Positions 45,795-54,407 of a stretch of DNA of 64,000 nucleotides are shown piece after piece. The notes beneath the pieces were generated by a model. The model was not told the DNA's origin. It worked only from the letters and a program-made list of their open reading frames with translations, and did no database searches. The translations under genes and the position numbers were made by a program. How positions within the stretch are numbered: position 1 is the first letter of the stretch; each line of letters begins with the position of its first letter. This DNA comes from Mycetocola saprophilus (lineage in GTDB: Bacteria; Actinomycetota; Actinomycetes; Actinomycetales; Microbacteriaceae), in the NCBI RefSeq assembly GCF_000718085.1, contig NZ_JOEC01000001.1:248001-312000 (forward strand), given 5' to 3'.

Positions 45795-47537
45795 TCAGAT
45801 CGCGGGCAATGGGGCACTAATGGTGGGGATAGCGGCGATCAGATCGCGGGTATAGGGGTGCCGCGGATGATCGAACACTTCGCCGGTCTCGCCGAATTCG
45901 ACGATCCGGCCGTGCTGCATGACCGCCACATCGTGAGCGACGTGGCGGACCACCCCCAGATCGTGGGAGATAAAGAGGAGCGAGACGTGCAGCTGATCCT
46001 GAAGGTCGCGCAGCAGGTCGAGCACCTGGGCCTGGATCGAGACGTCGAGGGCGGAGACGGGTTCGTCACACACGATGATCTCGGGGTTGGTGGCGAGGGC
46101 CTGGGCGATCGCGATGCGCTGGCGCTGCCCGCCGGAGAGCTCCAGCGGATGCCGGCCCAGGTGGATCGCCGAGAGTCCCACCTGTTCCAGCAGCGCGGTC
46201 GCGGCGTCGTCGCGCGCGCCGCGGGGAACCCCCACGGTGGACAGGGCCTCGCCGAGCAGCGTGCGCACGTTGGAGCGCGGGTCGAAGGAGCCCAGCGGAT
46301 CCTGGGAGATGGTCTGGATACGGTGACGCCGCGCACGACGCTCCCTCTCTCGGAGGCTCGACCACGCCTCGCCATCCAGCAGCACCTCGCCGGAGTCGGC
46401 GGGGGTGAGACCCAGCGCGATCGCCGCGGCGGTGGACTTTCCCGAGCCGGATTCGCCCACGATGCCCAGGGTCTTGCCGCGTTCGAGGGTGAAGGACACA
46501 TCGTGCAGCACGGTGGTGCGGCGTCCGCGCGAGGCCGGGTAGCTCTTCACCAGGTTGCGCGCCTCGAGGATCGGGGCGGTGGGGGCCACGGTCAACCCGG
46601 ACTCGGAGGACCCGGACTCGGTTAGCTCCGATCGGGCGGGCACGGTGCCGAGTCGTGCCGAGTCTCCCACCCGCGCCGCCTCGTCCTGCCCCGCGACCCG
46701 GGGCCGGGTGAACACCGCTGGCGGCAGCGGGGAGAGGCGCTCGCCGCGGGTGTGGGCCGAGGGCACCGCATCCAGCAGCTGCCGGGTGTAGTCGGCCCGC
46801 GGATTGTGCAGGATCTGCGCGGGGGTGCCGCGTTCAATCACCGCCCCGGCGCGCAGCACGATGATCTCATCGGCCAACTCGGACACCACGGCCAGGTCGT
46901 GGCTGACCAGCAGCAGCGCGGTGCCCTCGCGCTTGAGTTCGGCGAGGAGTTCCAGCACCTGCGCCTGGACGGTGACATCCAGGGCGGTAGTGGGCTCATC
47001 GGCGATCAGCACCCGCGGCCCGGCGGCCACGGCACTGGCGATCAGCGCCCGCTGGCGCAGTCCACCGGAGAGCTGGTGGGGATACTGCGCCGCGCGCTCC
47101 TCGGGATCGCGGATACCGACGCGGCGCAGCAGGGCGTGCACGATCTCGGCGGCGGGTTTTTTCGCCAGGCCGGTGTGCAGCCGCAGCGATTCGGCCACCT
47201 CGGATCCGATGGTGTTGAGCGGATCCAGGGACACCAGCGCATCCTGCAACACCAGGCCCACCTCGCGTCCGCGCACCCCGCGCCACTGGGCGGGGGTGAG
47301 CGTGCGCAGGTCGTGGGTGCCCAGGCGCAGCTCGGAGGCCTCGACCCGGGATCCCGGACCCACCAGCCCGAGCAGTGCCCGCGCCGACACGCTCTTGCCG
47401 GATCCGGATTCGCCCACCAGGGCGACGCAGCGTCCGGGGGCCAGGTCAAAGGACAACCCGGTCACCGCGGTGTGCGGGCCAAAATTTATGGTCAGATCAC
47501 GGACCGAGACCAGGGCCTCGGGATTCTCGACGGTCAC
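45795..47537 (-). CDS. Fused peptide ABC transporter ATPase (DppD-DppF type)
   Basis: A 580-aa protein with two ABC ATPase domains: Walker A GESGSGKSVSARALLG and GESGSGKSTAAAIALG; signatures LSGGLRQRAL and LSGGQRQRIA; both Walker B and H-loop motifs present (ADEPTTALD, CDEPVSALD, SHDL). GTG 47537 overlaps the permease stop by GTGA. The linker between the domains contains a Ser/Gly/Thr-rich segment of about 25 residues. Domain order and fusion match the ATPase at 131-1819, but linkers differ. Confidence 0.95.
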   Translation of the reverse strand: MTVENPEALVSVRDLTINFGPHTAVTGLSFDLAPGRCVALVGESGSGKSVSARALLGLVGPGSRVEASELRLGTHDLRTLTPAQWRGVRGREVGLVLQDALVSLDPLNTIGSEVAESLRLHTGLAKKPAAEIVHALLRRVGIRDPEERAAQYPHQLSGGLRQRALIASAVAAGPRVLIADEPTTALDVTVQAQVLELLAELKREGTALLLVSHDLAVVSELADEIIVLRAGAVIERGTPAQILHNPRADYTRQLLDAVPSAHTRGERLSPLPPAVFTRPRVAGQDEAARVGDSARLGTVPARSELTESGSSESGLTVAPTAPILEARNLVKSYPASRGRRTTVLHDVSFTLERGKTLGIVGESGSGKSTAAAIALGLTPADSGEVLLDGEAWSSLRERERRARRHRIQTISQDPLGSFDPRSNVRTLLGEALSTVGVPRGARDDAATALLEQVGLSAIHLGRHPLELSGGQRQRIAIAQALATNPEIIVCDEPVSALDVSIQAQVLDLLRDLQDQLHVSLLFISHDLGVVRHVAHDVAVMQHGRIVEFGETGEVFDHPRHPYTRDLIAAIPTISAPLPAI

Positions 47538-48415
47538 AGGGAGCTCCTCTTGCTGATGAAACGCTGCTGCAGCCAGCGGCCGGTTACGGTCACGCTGATC
47601 ACGGTCAGGGTGATGAAGACCCCCGGCCAGATCGCGATCCACGGGGCGATGCTCAGGTACTGTCGAGCCTCGGAGAGCATGAGGCCCCACTCGGGGGTGG
47701 GCGGCACGGCGCCGAGACCGAGGAAGCTGAGCGCCGCACCAAAGATGATGCAGACACCCACGCCGATGACCGCGTGCACAAGCACCGGGCCCAGGCTGTT
47801 GGGCACCACGTGGCGCAGCACCAGGCGGGCGGGGGAGAGCCCCAGCGCGATGCCCGAGCGGATGAATCCCGAGCCGCGGATCTGCAGCACCTGGGTGCGC
47901 ACGAGCCGGGCGGCTCCGGGGATCCGGCCGAGGCCCACGGCCCAGAGCAGACTCCACTGGCCGGGGCCGAGAATCGTGATGGTCAGCAGCGCCACCAGCA
48001 CCTCGGGGAACGCCAGGAGGACATCGAGGGCGCGGGTGATGACCCGATCCCAGATGCCGCGGGAGTAGCCGGCGAGAACGCCCAGGATGATGCCACCGAT
48101 CAGGCCGATCAGCGAGGCCCCTACACCCAGCGAGAGCGAGTAGATGGTGCCGTGGATGATGCGGGAGAACAGGTCGCGGCCGAGCTGATCGGTGCCCAGG
48201 ATGTGGGCGGCACTCGATCCGGCAAACGCGTCGGCGGGGTTGCCCTCGATCGGATCCTGACCGGTGAAGATGCCCGGCCAGATGGCGGCCACCAACAGGA
48301 GCAGCACCACGAGGGCCGAAAGGGCGACACCCGGATGCAGCGCGTGGGCCGAGCGCACCCGTTCGGAGCGGGGAAGCCGCGGGGGTCCGTCGGGGCGGGC
48401 ACGCAACAGGCTCAT
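47534..48415 (-). CDS. Peptide-type ABC transporter permease (DppC type)
   Basis: A 293-aa membrane protein with a leading transmembrane segment (ALSALVVLLLLVAAIWPGIF), the DppC phrase HILGTDQLGRDLFSRIIHG and five further segments. Its start overlaps the end of a 30-codon micro-ORF and its stop overlaps the ATPase start, so coupling runs through the operon. Confidence 0.94.
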   Translation of the reverse strand: MSLLRARPDGPPRLPRSERVRSAHALHPGVALSALVVLLLLVAAIWPGIFTGQDPIEGNPADAFAGSSAAHILGTDQLGRDLFSRIIHGTIYSLSLGVGASLIGLIGGIILGVLAGYSRGIWDRVITRALDVLLAFPEVLVALLTITILGPGQWSLLWAVGLGRIPGAARLVRTQVLQIRGSGFIRSGIALGLSPARLVLRHVVPNSLGPVLVHAVIGVGVCIIFGAALSFLGLGAVPPTPEWGLMLSEARQYLSIAPWIAIWPGVFITLTVISVTVTGRWLQQRFISKRSSL

Positions 48416-48504
48416 GCGTGGCCTCCTCTCGGGTGGGGGTTCGGCGCGGGGGCGCGGAATCGGTCGGATCGGTGAGGGTTTCGGGGGTCGAGAGGCTCGC
48501 TCAT
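48412..48504 (-). CDS. 30-codon micro-ORF bridging two permease genes
   Basis: ATG 48504 overlaps the TGA of the DppB-type permease, and its TGA overlaps the ATG of the DppC-type permease. It encodes a Pro/Arg/His-rich peptide beginning MSEPLDPRNPHR. The permease ends ...RGGHT and the micro-ORF ends ...RGGHA, since the DNA AGGAGGYCACRCATGAGC occurs at both borders. This again suggests a duplicated ribosome-site/start segment. No homologue recognised. Confidence 0.4.
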   Translation of the reverse strand: MSEPLDPRNPHRSDRFRAPAPNPHPRGGHA

Positions 48505-49739
48505 GTGTGACCTCCTCGCAGGCGCGGGTCCAGGAGTGGATACAGCAGGTCCACGATGGTGTTGATCAGAATGAAGATCAGCGCGGCGAACACCACGAAG
48601 CCGAGCACCACCGGATAGTCCCGATCCTGGATCGCCACCACGGCGACCCGGCCGAGTCCGGGGCGGGCAAACAGCGTCTCGATGATCGCGGTGCCGCTCA
48701 GCAGCGATCCGAAGATCACGCTGGTGAGGGTCAGCGCGGGCAGGCTCGCGTGACGCAGCACGTGGCGCGAGCGCAGCCGGTTTTCGCCGAGTCCGCGGGC
48801 GCGGATCGTGGTGACAAACGGCTCGTGCAGCACGTGTTCCATGCGCTCGCGCAGTACCTGGGTGATCACGCCGATCAGCGGCAGGGCGAGGGTGATGACC
48901 GGCAGGACCAGCGAACCGGGTCCGTCGGTCCCGAAAGCCGGGACCCACTGCAGCGAGAAGGAAAAGACGGTCATCAGGATGATGCCGAGCCAGAACGAGG
49001 GTACCGAAACGGCAACCAGTTCAAACCCCTGGGCAAATGCGCGAGCCCCGCGGCGGCGGCCCGAGGTGGCAAGCGCCAGCAGCACGGACACGATAATCGC
49101 CACCAGGATAGCCCAACCGGTGAGCTCGGCGGTCGGCCCGATCTCGCTGAGGATAACCTCGGTGACCGGGGAGGCGCGCTGATAGCTGATCCCGAAGTCC
49201 CCGCGCAGCACCCCGGCCAGATAGGTGAAGTACTGCACAATAACCGGCTGATCGAGCCCGTAGTGAGCGGCGATCTGCGCGCGGATTTCGGGGGTGGCCT
49301 CCTGCATGCCCGAGAGCATCTTGTCCAGCGGGTTTCCGGGGATCAGTTGGAGTGCCACAAACGAGAGGGTGGCCGCGGCCCAGAGCACCAGGACGATATC
49401 GAGGATGCGGTGACCCACATAGGAGGCGATCCCGCGGATGCGTCCGAGCCGACCGATCTCCTCGGCGTGTGATGCATCGGCGAGCAGCGAGGCGACCGTT
49501 GGGACGGCGTCCTCGCGGGGCTCCGGCTCGGGAGCGGACGCCTCGGCAACACGCCCAGATGTTGCGTCGGGAGCGGACGCCTCGGCAACGGGCCCGGATG
49601 ACGCCTCGGGCTCGGACGCCGCGGCAACGCGCCCGGATGATGAGCCGGAAGCAGATACGGTCGGAGCCGCCACCGGGCCGACCGCCGCCACCGCGCCGAC
49701 CGCCTCCGCGGGCGGCACCGTCTGATCGAGCGTGCTCAC
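48501..49739 (-). CDS. Peptide-type ABC transporter permease (DppB type) with repeat-rich N-terminus
   Basis: A 412-aa permease of the DppB type. The membrane part starts at about residue 95 (YVGHRILDIVLVLWAAATLS) and shows the family phrases HYGLDQPVIVQYFTYLAGVL and RGDFGISYQ. The first 90 residues are a soluble, Ala/Ser/Pro-rich extension containing three copies of a 13-residue repeat. GTG 49739 is 1 nt after the M20 gene stop. The extension is not usual for DppB (about 310-335 aa). Confidence 0.92.
   Translation of the reverse strand: MSTLDQTVPPAEAVGAVAAVGPVAAPTVSASGSSSGRVAAASEPEASSGPVAEASAPDATSGRVAEASAPEPEPREDAVPTVASLLADASHAEEIGRLGRIRGIASYVGHRILDIVLVLWAAATLSFVALQLIPGNPLDKMLSGMQEATPEIRAQIAAHYGLDQPVIVQYFTYLAGVLRGDFGISYQRASPVTEVILSEIGPTAELTGWAILVAIIVSVLLALATSGRRRGARAFAQGFELVAVSVPSFWLGIILMTVFSFSLQWVPAFGTDGPGSLVLPVITLALPLIGVITQVLRERMEHVLHEPFVTTIRARGLGENRLRSRHVLRHASLPALTLTSVIFGSLLSGTAIIETLFARPGLGRVAVVAIQDRDYPVVLGFVVFAALIFILINTIVDLLYPLLDPRLRGGHT
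49530..49646. repeat. 39-bp tandem repeat inside the DppB-type permease gene
   Basis: Three copies, beginning at 49530, 49569 and 49608, each of 39 bp, encode 13-residue units of the type SGRVAEASAPDAT. The period is a multiple of three, so the frame is kept. Copies diverge by several bases each. Confidence 0.75.
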
Positions 49740-49740
49740 G

Positions 49741-51057
49741 CTAGTCCTCCCAGCGCACGCGTCCGCCGCGCGCCACAAACTCGTCGGCCACGGCCTGGCG
49801 CAGGTCGGCATCCACCAGGTAGTCGGCGGCGGCCGAGCCCAGCGCGGTGGCGGCGTCCACGAGCGCGTTGAGCGCATCGGGCAGGATCGAGATGTCGGCA
49901 AATCCGGCGTTGTGCGGCACGATGGTGCCGTCCCCGCCGAGGCCCAGGGCCGGGTGGATCGCCGGAATGTACTGGCTCACGTTGCCCATATCGGTGGAGG
50001 GTCCACCCTGGCGCACAACCTTCGGCTTGAGCGGCACGGTACGCCCCCGGCCCGTGAGGTGGCGCGCCCAGTGCTTGGTCAGCGCGATGTTGTTGGCCAG
50101 CGGCAGGTAGGCGGGTTCGGCATCGAGGTCGATCTCGGCCCGGGTTCCCGTGGCCAGGGCGGCGGCCTCGAGGATGTCCACCACGCGCTGGGTGAGGATC
50201 TTCAGTGTGTCGATCTCGCTCGAACGCACCAGAATGTGCGCCTCGGTCAGCTCGGGCACCACGTTGGCCGCACTCCCGCCGTTGGTGATGACCCCGTGAA
50301 TGCGATCGATCGGCAGGATGTGCTGGCGCAGCTGGGCGATGCCCTGGTAGGCGGTGACCACCGCATCGAGCGCGTTGAGCCCGAGGTAGGGGGTGCCGGC
50401 GGCGTGCGCGGCGCGGCCGTGATAGGCGACCCGAATCCGGCGCACCCCGGTGGTTCCCGAACCATAGATGGGGGAGACCTCGTGGCCGACGCTCGGGTGG
50501 ACCATGCCCGCGGCATCCACCTCGTCAAAGCCGCCGGCGCGGATGATGAGCTCCTTGCCGCCGCCACCCTCCTCTGCCGGGGTGCCGATCAGCGAGACGC
50601 GGCCGCCGGTTTCGGCCACCACGTCGCGCAGCGCCAGGAACGCTCCGATCGCGACGCCGGCGATCACGTTGTGCCCGCAGGCGTGGCCCACACCGGGCAG
50701 CGCGTCGTATTCGGCGATGACCGCGAAGTGCGGTCCGTCGCCCGCCTCGGAACCCGCGTGCGCCACAAACGCGGTGGGTAGTCCGAACACGCCCACCTCG
50801 GTGTCCACCCCCTCCTCGGTCAGCAGCTCGGCGATCTTCTGTACGCTGCGGTGCTCCTCAAACCCCAGCTCCGGGTGGTGGTAGAGGTCCACGGCAAACG
50901 CGTGCAGCCGCGGTCGCAGGCCCTCGATTCGGGCAGCGATCCGGGTGTGGATGTCTGCCGGGGCACCGGCGAAGGCGGACTCTGCCTCCCCAATCGGGGC
51001 GGGGGTGAGCGAGCGCTGTCCGTAGGCGAGGTAGGTGTCGAGCGGATCGGTGGTCAT
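49741..51057 (-). CDS. M20-family amidohydrolase/peptidase
   Basis: A 438-aa zinc amidohydrolase of the M20D (aminoacylase/IAA-amino-acid hydrolase) group. Motifs HPELGFEEHRS, YDALPGVGHACGHNVIAG, GTPAEEGGGGKEL and AYHGRAAHAAGTPY hold the likely metal ligands and catalytic Glu. Such enzymes deacylate N-acyl amino acids or small amides. In Bacillus yxe/ytm-type operons an M20 enzyme cooperates with an LLM monooxygenase and an ABC importer to use S-(2-succino)cysteine-like compounds; the gene set here is reminiscent, but the ABC transporter is a different type. Confidence 0.92.
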   Translation of the reverse strand: MTTDPLDTYLAYGQRSLTPAPIGEAESAFAGAPADIHTRIAARIEGLRPRLHAFAVDLYHHPELGFEEHRSVQKIAELLTEEGVDTEVGVFGLPTAFVAHAGSEAGDGPHFAVIAEYDALPGVGHACGHNVIAGVAIGAFLALRDVVAETGGRVSLIGTPAEEGGGGKELIIRAGGFDEVDAAGMVHPSVGHEVSPIYGSGTTGVRRIRVAYHGRAAHAAGTPYLGLNALDAVVTAYQGIAQLRQHILPIDRIHGVITNGGSAANVVPELTEAHILVRSSEIDTLKILTQRVVDILEAAALATGTRAEIDLDAEPAYLPLANNIALTKHWARHLTGRGRTVPLKPKVVRQGGPSTDMGNVSQYIPAIHPALGLGGDGTIVPHNAGFADISILPDALNALVDAATALGSAAADYLVDADLRQAVADEFVARGGRVRWED

Positions 51058-51198
51058 GAGTGGGGTCCTTTGCGAGGGTGCCCGAGTGCGCGCCCTGCGG
51101 CGGATCGGAGGGGTGCGGAACTCGGACGGAGACGGAGCGGGTGGGATGGGGATGAAGCGGTGGGTCCCGGGAGCCGGTCGAGGCTCGGGCCCCGGCCG

Positions 51199-52206
51199 CT
51201 AGGCGGAGTGCGGGCTGTACCGGGGATTGAACACAAAGCCGTCGAGGGCCTCGGTGACCGCGGCGGAGATCGCCCCAATCTCCTCGGCACTCAGCGTGAT
51301 CTCGGTGGCCGCCAGGTTGTCGCGGAGGTGTGCCGGGTTGCGGCTGCCCACTACGGCGAGGCCGTCGGGCACCGTGTGGAAGATCCAGGCGAGGGCGATG
51401 GACTGCACGCTGGTCTGATGCGCGCGGGCGGTGGGTTCGAGCGCCGCGAATACCCGGGCGTGGGTGTCGGCGGGCAGCCCGCGGCCGATCAGCGGCCAGT
51501 AGGCGATAAACGGGATGTTCCGTTCGGCCAGGCGCTCGATCACCGGGGTATTCTCCCGCGCCGCCACGTTATAGAGGCTCTGCACGGCGGCGAGGGGCTC
51601 AATCGCGAGCGCGGCATCCAGCTGATCCCGCGTGGGTTCGCTCAGCCCGATGTGGCCGATCTTGCCCTGATCGCGCAGCTCGGCCAGGGCACCCAGCTGA
51701 TCGGCGAGCGGGACGTCCGGGTCGATCCGGTGCAGAAAGAGCAGGTCGATGCGCTCGCGCCTGAGCCGGTGCAGCGAGGCGTGGACGGCGTGACGCAGAT
51801 AGTCGGGCCGGCCGAGAATACCCCAGCGATCCTGCGCCGGACGCAGCATCCCCACCTTGGTCGAGACCAGGATGTCGTCCCGGTTGCCGATCACGTCGCC
51901 GATGATGCCCTCGCTCACACCGGGCCCGAGTGCATCCGCGGTGTCCACGTAGCGGATCCCCGCATCCAGGGCCGCACGCAGCAGCGCCCGCGGAACCTCG
52001 GGATCGGTGGGGACACCCCACCCATCACCCGCGGTCAGCCGCGCGGCCCCGAGGCCCACCCGGGGCACCCGGTGTCCGGCCAGCAGGGTCTCTTCGGTGG
52101 AGGGCGTGGCCGTGCCGGATGCCGAAGCCCCGGGCACGGTGGCGGTGAGCACGGTGTCGGTGGGCGCGACGGCGGCGGTCTCGGTGCGGCTGGCGGCGAT
52201 GGTCAC
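51199..52206 (-). CDS. Aldo/keto reductase with an altered catalytic tetrad
   Basis: A 335-aa TIM-barrel protein of the aldo/keto reductase superfamily. The expected motif D-T-A-x-x-Y-G reads DTADALG (residues 88-94), so the proton-donor Tyr is Leu93; Asp88, Lys117 (STKVG) and His159 (LFLHRID) remain. The cofactor-binding C-terminus (LAVVGSRNPAHLRDNLAA) is present. The first 40 residues are an Ala/Thr-rich extension. GTG 52206 is the first codon of the minus-strand operon, but a 141-nt gap separates it from the M20 gene. It may have changed or lost catalytic activity. Confidence 0.88.
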   Translation of the reverse strand: MTIAASRTETAAVAPTDTVLTATVPGASASGTATPSTEETLLAGHRVPRVGLGAARLTAGDGWGVPTDPEVPRALLRAALDAGIRYVDTADALGPGVSEGIIGDVIGNRDDILVSTKVGMLRPAQDRWGILGRPDYLRHAVHASLHRLRRERIDLLFLHRIDPDVPLADQLGALAELRDQGKIGHIGLSEPTRDQLDAALAIEPLAAVQSLYNVAARENTPVIERLAERNIPFIAYWPLIGRGLPADTHARVFAALEPTARAHQTSVQSIALAWIFHTVPDGLAVVGSRNPAHLRDNLAATEITLSAEEIGAISAAVTEALDGFVFNPRYSPHSA

Positions 52207-52247
52207 GGCGAATCCCTCGAATCAAAAACACGGCTGATGGTTCGAGA

Positions 52248-52277
52248 AAACTAGCAATGCGCCCGGGGGAGGACCAA
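52248..52277 (-). promoter_or_regulatory. Probable promoter of the aldo/keto reductase operon
   Basis: Read on the minus strand: -35 TTGGTC (complement of 52272-52277), 18-bp spacer, -10 TAGTTT (complement of 52248-52253). An inverted repeat GACAC-N11-GTGTC (52288-52308) and a direct repeat GTCACG lie just upstream, at a place suitable for an operator. Confidence 0.45.
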
Positions 52278-52361
52278 CGGTCACGGGGACACGGGGTAAC
52301 CCAGTGTCACGTGGCGAAACAGTAGGTGCGCGCATCGCGTGTCTAGGCCATAATTGCGCGC

Positions 52362-52395
52362 AAAAAAGCACCGACACTCCGAGGAGTGCCGGTGC
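52362..52395 (-). terminator. Intrinsic terminator of the DUF1844 gene
   Basis: On the minus strand, GCACCG-type stem (52368-52373 with 52390-52395) and an inner CACTCC/GGAGTG stem, followed by TTTTTT (52362-52367). It lies 18 nt after the DUF1844 stop. Confidence 0.88.
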
Positions 52396-52412
52396 CGTTA
52401 AGGGGTGGGGCG

Positions 52413-52778
52413 TTAGTTCACCGGACCGGTGAACTTCTCGCCCGGGCCCTTACCAATCGGGTCCTCGATGGCCGAGGCCTCGCGGAATGCGAGCTGGAGC
52501 GAACGCAGACCGTCGCGCAGGCTGCGGGCGTGCATGTCGCTCACATCCGGGGCGGCGGCGGTGATCAGGCCCGCCAGGGCGTTGATCAGCTTGCGTGCCT
52601 CATCCAGGTCGGTCTGGGTTTCCGGGTCGTCGGCAAGGCCCACCTTGACCGCCGCCGCGCTGAGCAGGTGTACGCACGCGGTCGTGATTACCTCGACCGC
52701 GGGAACCTCCGCAATATCCCGCGTGGCCTCGGCAACCGCTTCGTTTTCTTCCGGGCTGGGGGACTGGTTTTCCGTCAC
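52413..52778 (-). CDS. DUF1844 protein
   Basis: A 121-aa acidic protein of the DUF1844 family, unknown function, widely found next to infC in actinobacteria. The family core is VEVITTACVHLLSAAAVKVG and DLDEARKLINALAGLI. GTG 52778 has AGAGGAA upstream. It is divergent from infC; a palindrome resembling a LexA box (52810-52825) lies 32 nt upstream of its start. Confidence 0.87.
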   Translation of the reverse strand: MTENQSPSPEENEAVAEATRDIAEVPAVEVITTACVHLLSAAAVKVGLADDPETQTDLDEARKLINALAGLITAAAPDVSDMHARSLRDGLRSLQLAFREASAIEDPIGKGPGEKFTGPVN

Positions 52779-52809
52779 TGTGTTCCTCTGCTAGACTGAT
52801 ACGCGGCTA

Positions 52810-52825
52810 CGGAACATCTGTTCCG
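52810..52825. promoter_or_regulatory. Palindrome with LexA-box core between DUF1844 and infC
   Basis: CGGAACATCTGTTCCG contains GAAC-N4-GTTC (52812-52823) within a longer perfect inverted repeat (ACGGAAC/GTTCCGT). The base before GAAC is G rather than the consensus C. About one core match per 64 kb is expected by chance, so this could be fortuitous or a site for another regulator. Confidence 0.35.
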
Positions 52826-52855
52826 TTACGAAAGAGGATATTCTCCCACCCGCGT

Positions 52856-53041
52856 TTGACCGTAGTACTAGGTTACCGGGTAGTTACACTCCGCCAAGAC
52901 CCTCCTCGGAGGGTCTGGTAGTCAGGGTGTTGGCCGGGTAGTGACCTTTGGTCACACGTATCCGGTGTGTAATTTCTCTCTCGCCTCGGTATGAATCATT
53001 TCGGACTGAGTGGCCTCGAGTATCAATCAGAGGAGTTACGC
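52856..53041 (+). promoter_or_regulatory. infC-rpmI-rplT promoter and structured leader
   Basis: A TTGACC (52856-52861) and TA-rich hexamers further on suggest a promoter near 52856-52890. The leader then has a perfect hairpin (52897-52905 with 52908-52916), a second (GTGACC/GGTCAC, 52941-52955), and AGGAG at 53031-53035. Leaders of this operon are regulatory in other bacteria (L20 or IF3 control). Confidence 0.5.
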
Positions 53042-53621
<580 letters not shown>

Positions 53622-53629
<8 letters not shown>

Positions 53630-53816
53630 GCAGAAGACCCACTCGGGCGCTAAGAAGCGCTTCAAGCTCACGGGCTCCGGCAAGATCAAGAAGCAGCAGT
53701 CGGGTATGCGACACAACCTTGAGGTGAAGTCCAGCCACCGCAAGCGTCGTCTGAACCAGGACCAGCTCGTGTCCAAGGCCGACACCAAGAACATCAAGAA
53801 GCTTCTCGGTAAGTAA
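53622..53816 (+). CDS. rpmI: 50S ribosomal protein L35
   Basis: A 64-aa basic protein starting [20 protein letters not shown], the L35 signature. GGAGGAAAG lies just before ATG 53622, inside the end of infC. Second gene of the infC-rpmI-rplT operon. Confidence 0.98.
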
Positions 53817-53849
53817 GCTCGACGGACATAGAGAGATAGAAGTAGAGAA

Positions 53850-54233
53850 ATGGCAAGAGTAAAGCGGGCCGTCAACGCCCACAAGAAGCGTCGCGTAATC
53901 CTCGAGCGTGCCTCGGGTTACCGCGGACAGCGTTCGCGTCTGTACCGTAAGGCCAAGGAGCAGGTTACCCACTCCTTCGTTTACAACTACAACGACCGTA
54001 AGAAGCGTAAGAACGACTTCCGTCGCCTGTGGATCCAGCGTATCAACGCCGCATCCCGTGCAAACGGCCTCACCTACAACCGTCTGATCCAGGGTCTGGG
54101 TCTGGCCGGTATCGAGGTTGACCGTCGTATCCTCGCCGAGCTGGCAGTCAACGAGCCGGCAACCTTCGCCGCTCTGGTTGAGTCGGCCAAGAAGGCCCTC
54201 CCGGCCGACACCTCGGCTCCCAAGGCTGCGTAA
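53850..54233 (+). CDS. rplT: 50S ribosomal protein L20
   Basis: A 127-aa 23S-binding protein, [15 protein letters not shown] at the N-terminus and the L20 region SYVYNY-like [16 protein letters not shown]. Length is family-typical with a short Ala-rich tail. It ends 20 nt before a strong terminator. Confidence 0.98.
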   Translation: MARVKRAVNAHKKRRVILERASGYRGQRSRLYRKAKEQVTHSFVYNYNDRKKRKNDFRRLWIQRINAASRANGLTYNRLIQGLGLAGIEVDRRILAELAVNEPATFAALVESAKKALPADTSAPKAA

Positions 54234-54253
54234 GCTTTAGCTTCATTTACATT

Positions 54254-54290
54254 CGGCCCCATCGCCTCGGCGGTGGGGCCGTTTGTTTTT
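54254..54290 (+). terminator. Intrinsic terminator of infC-rpmI-rplT
   Basis: A 13-bp stem (54254-54266 and 54269-54281, one G-U) followed by TTTGTTTTT. A similar stretch (TTCGGCGGTCGGGCCGTTTG, from about 54314) repeats its right arm and tail about 49 nt downstream but lacks a matching left arm. Confidence 0.92.
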
Positions 54291-54407
54291 CCGGCCGCGG
54301 AACCTTCGTCGGGCTTCGGCGGTCGGGCCGTTTGTTGTTTCCGGGTCTGTTGTCCAGCGGTCGGGGTGGGTTTTCCGCTGCGCCGCCCACGCGGGTAGAA
54401 TGGCCGG

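Noticed and set aside
44129..45820. 563-codon plus-strand open frame opposite the binding protein
   Set aside because: Antisense to a clear lipoprotein gene; low-complexity Gly/Val/Leu product.
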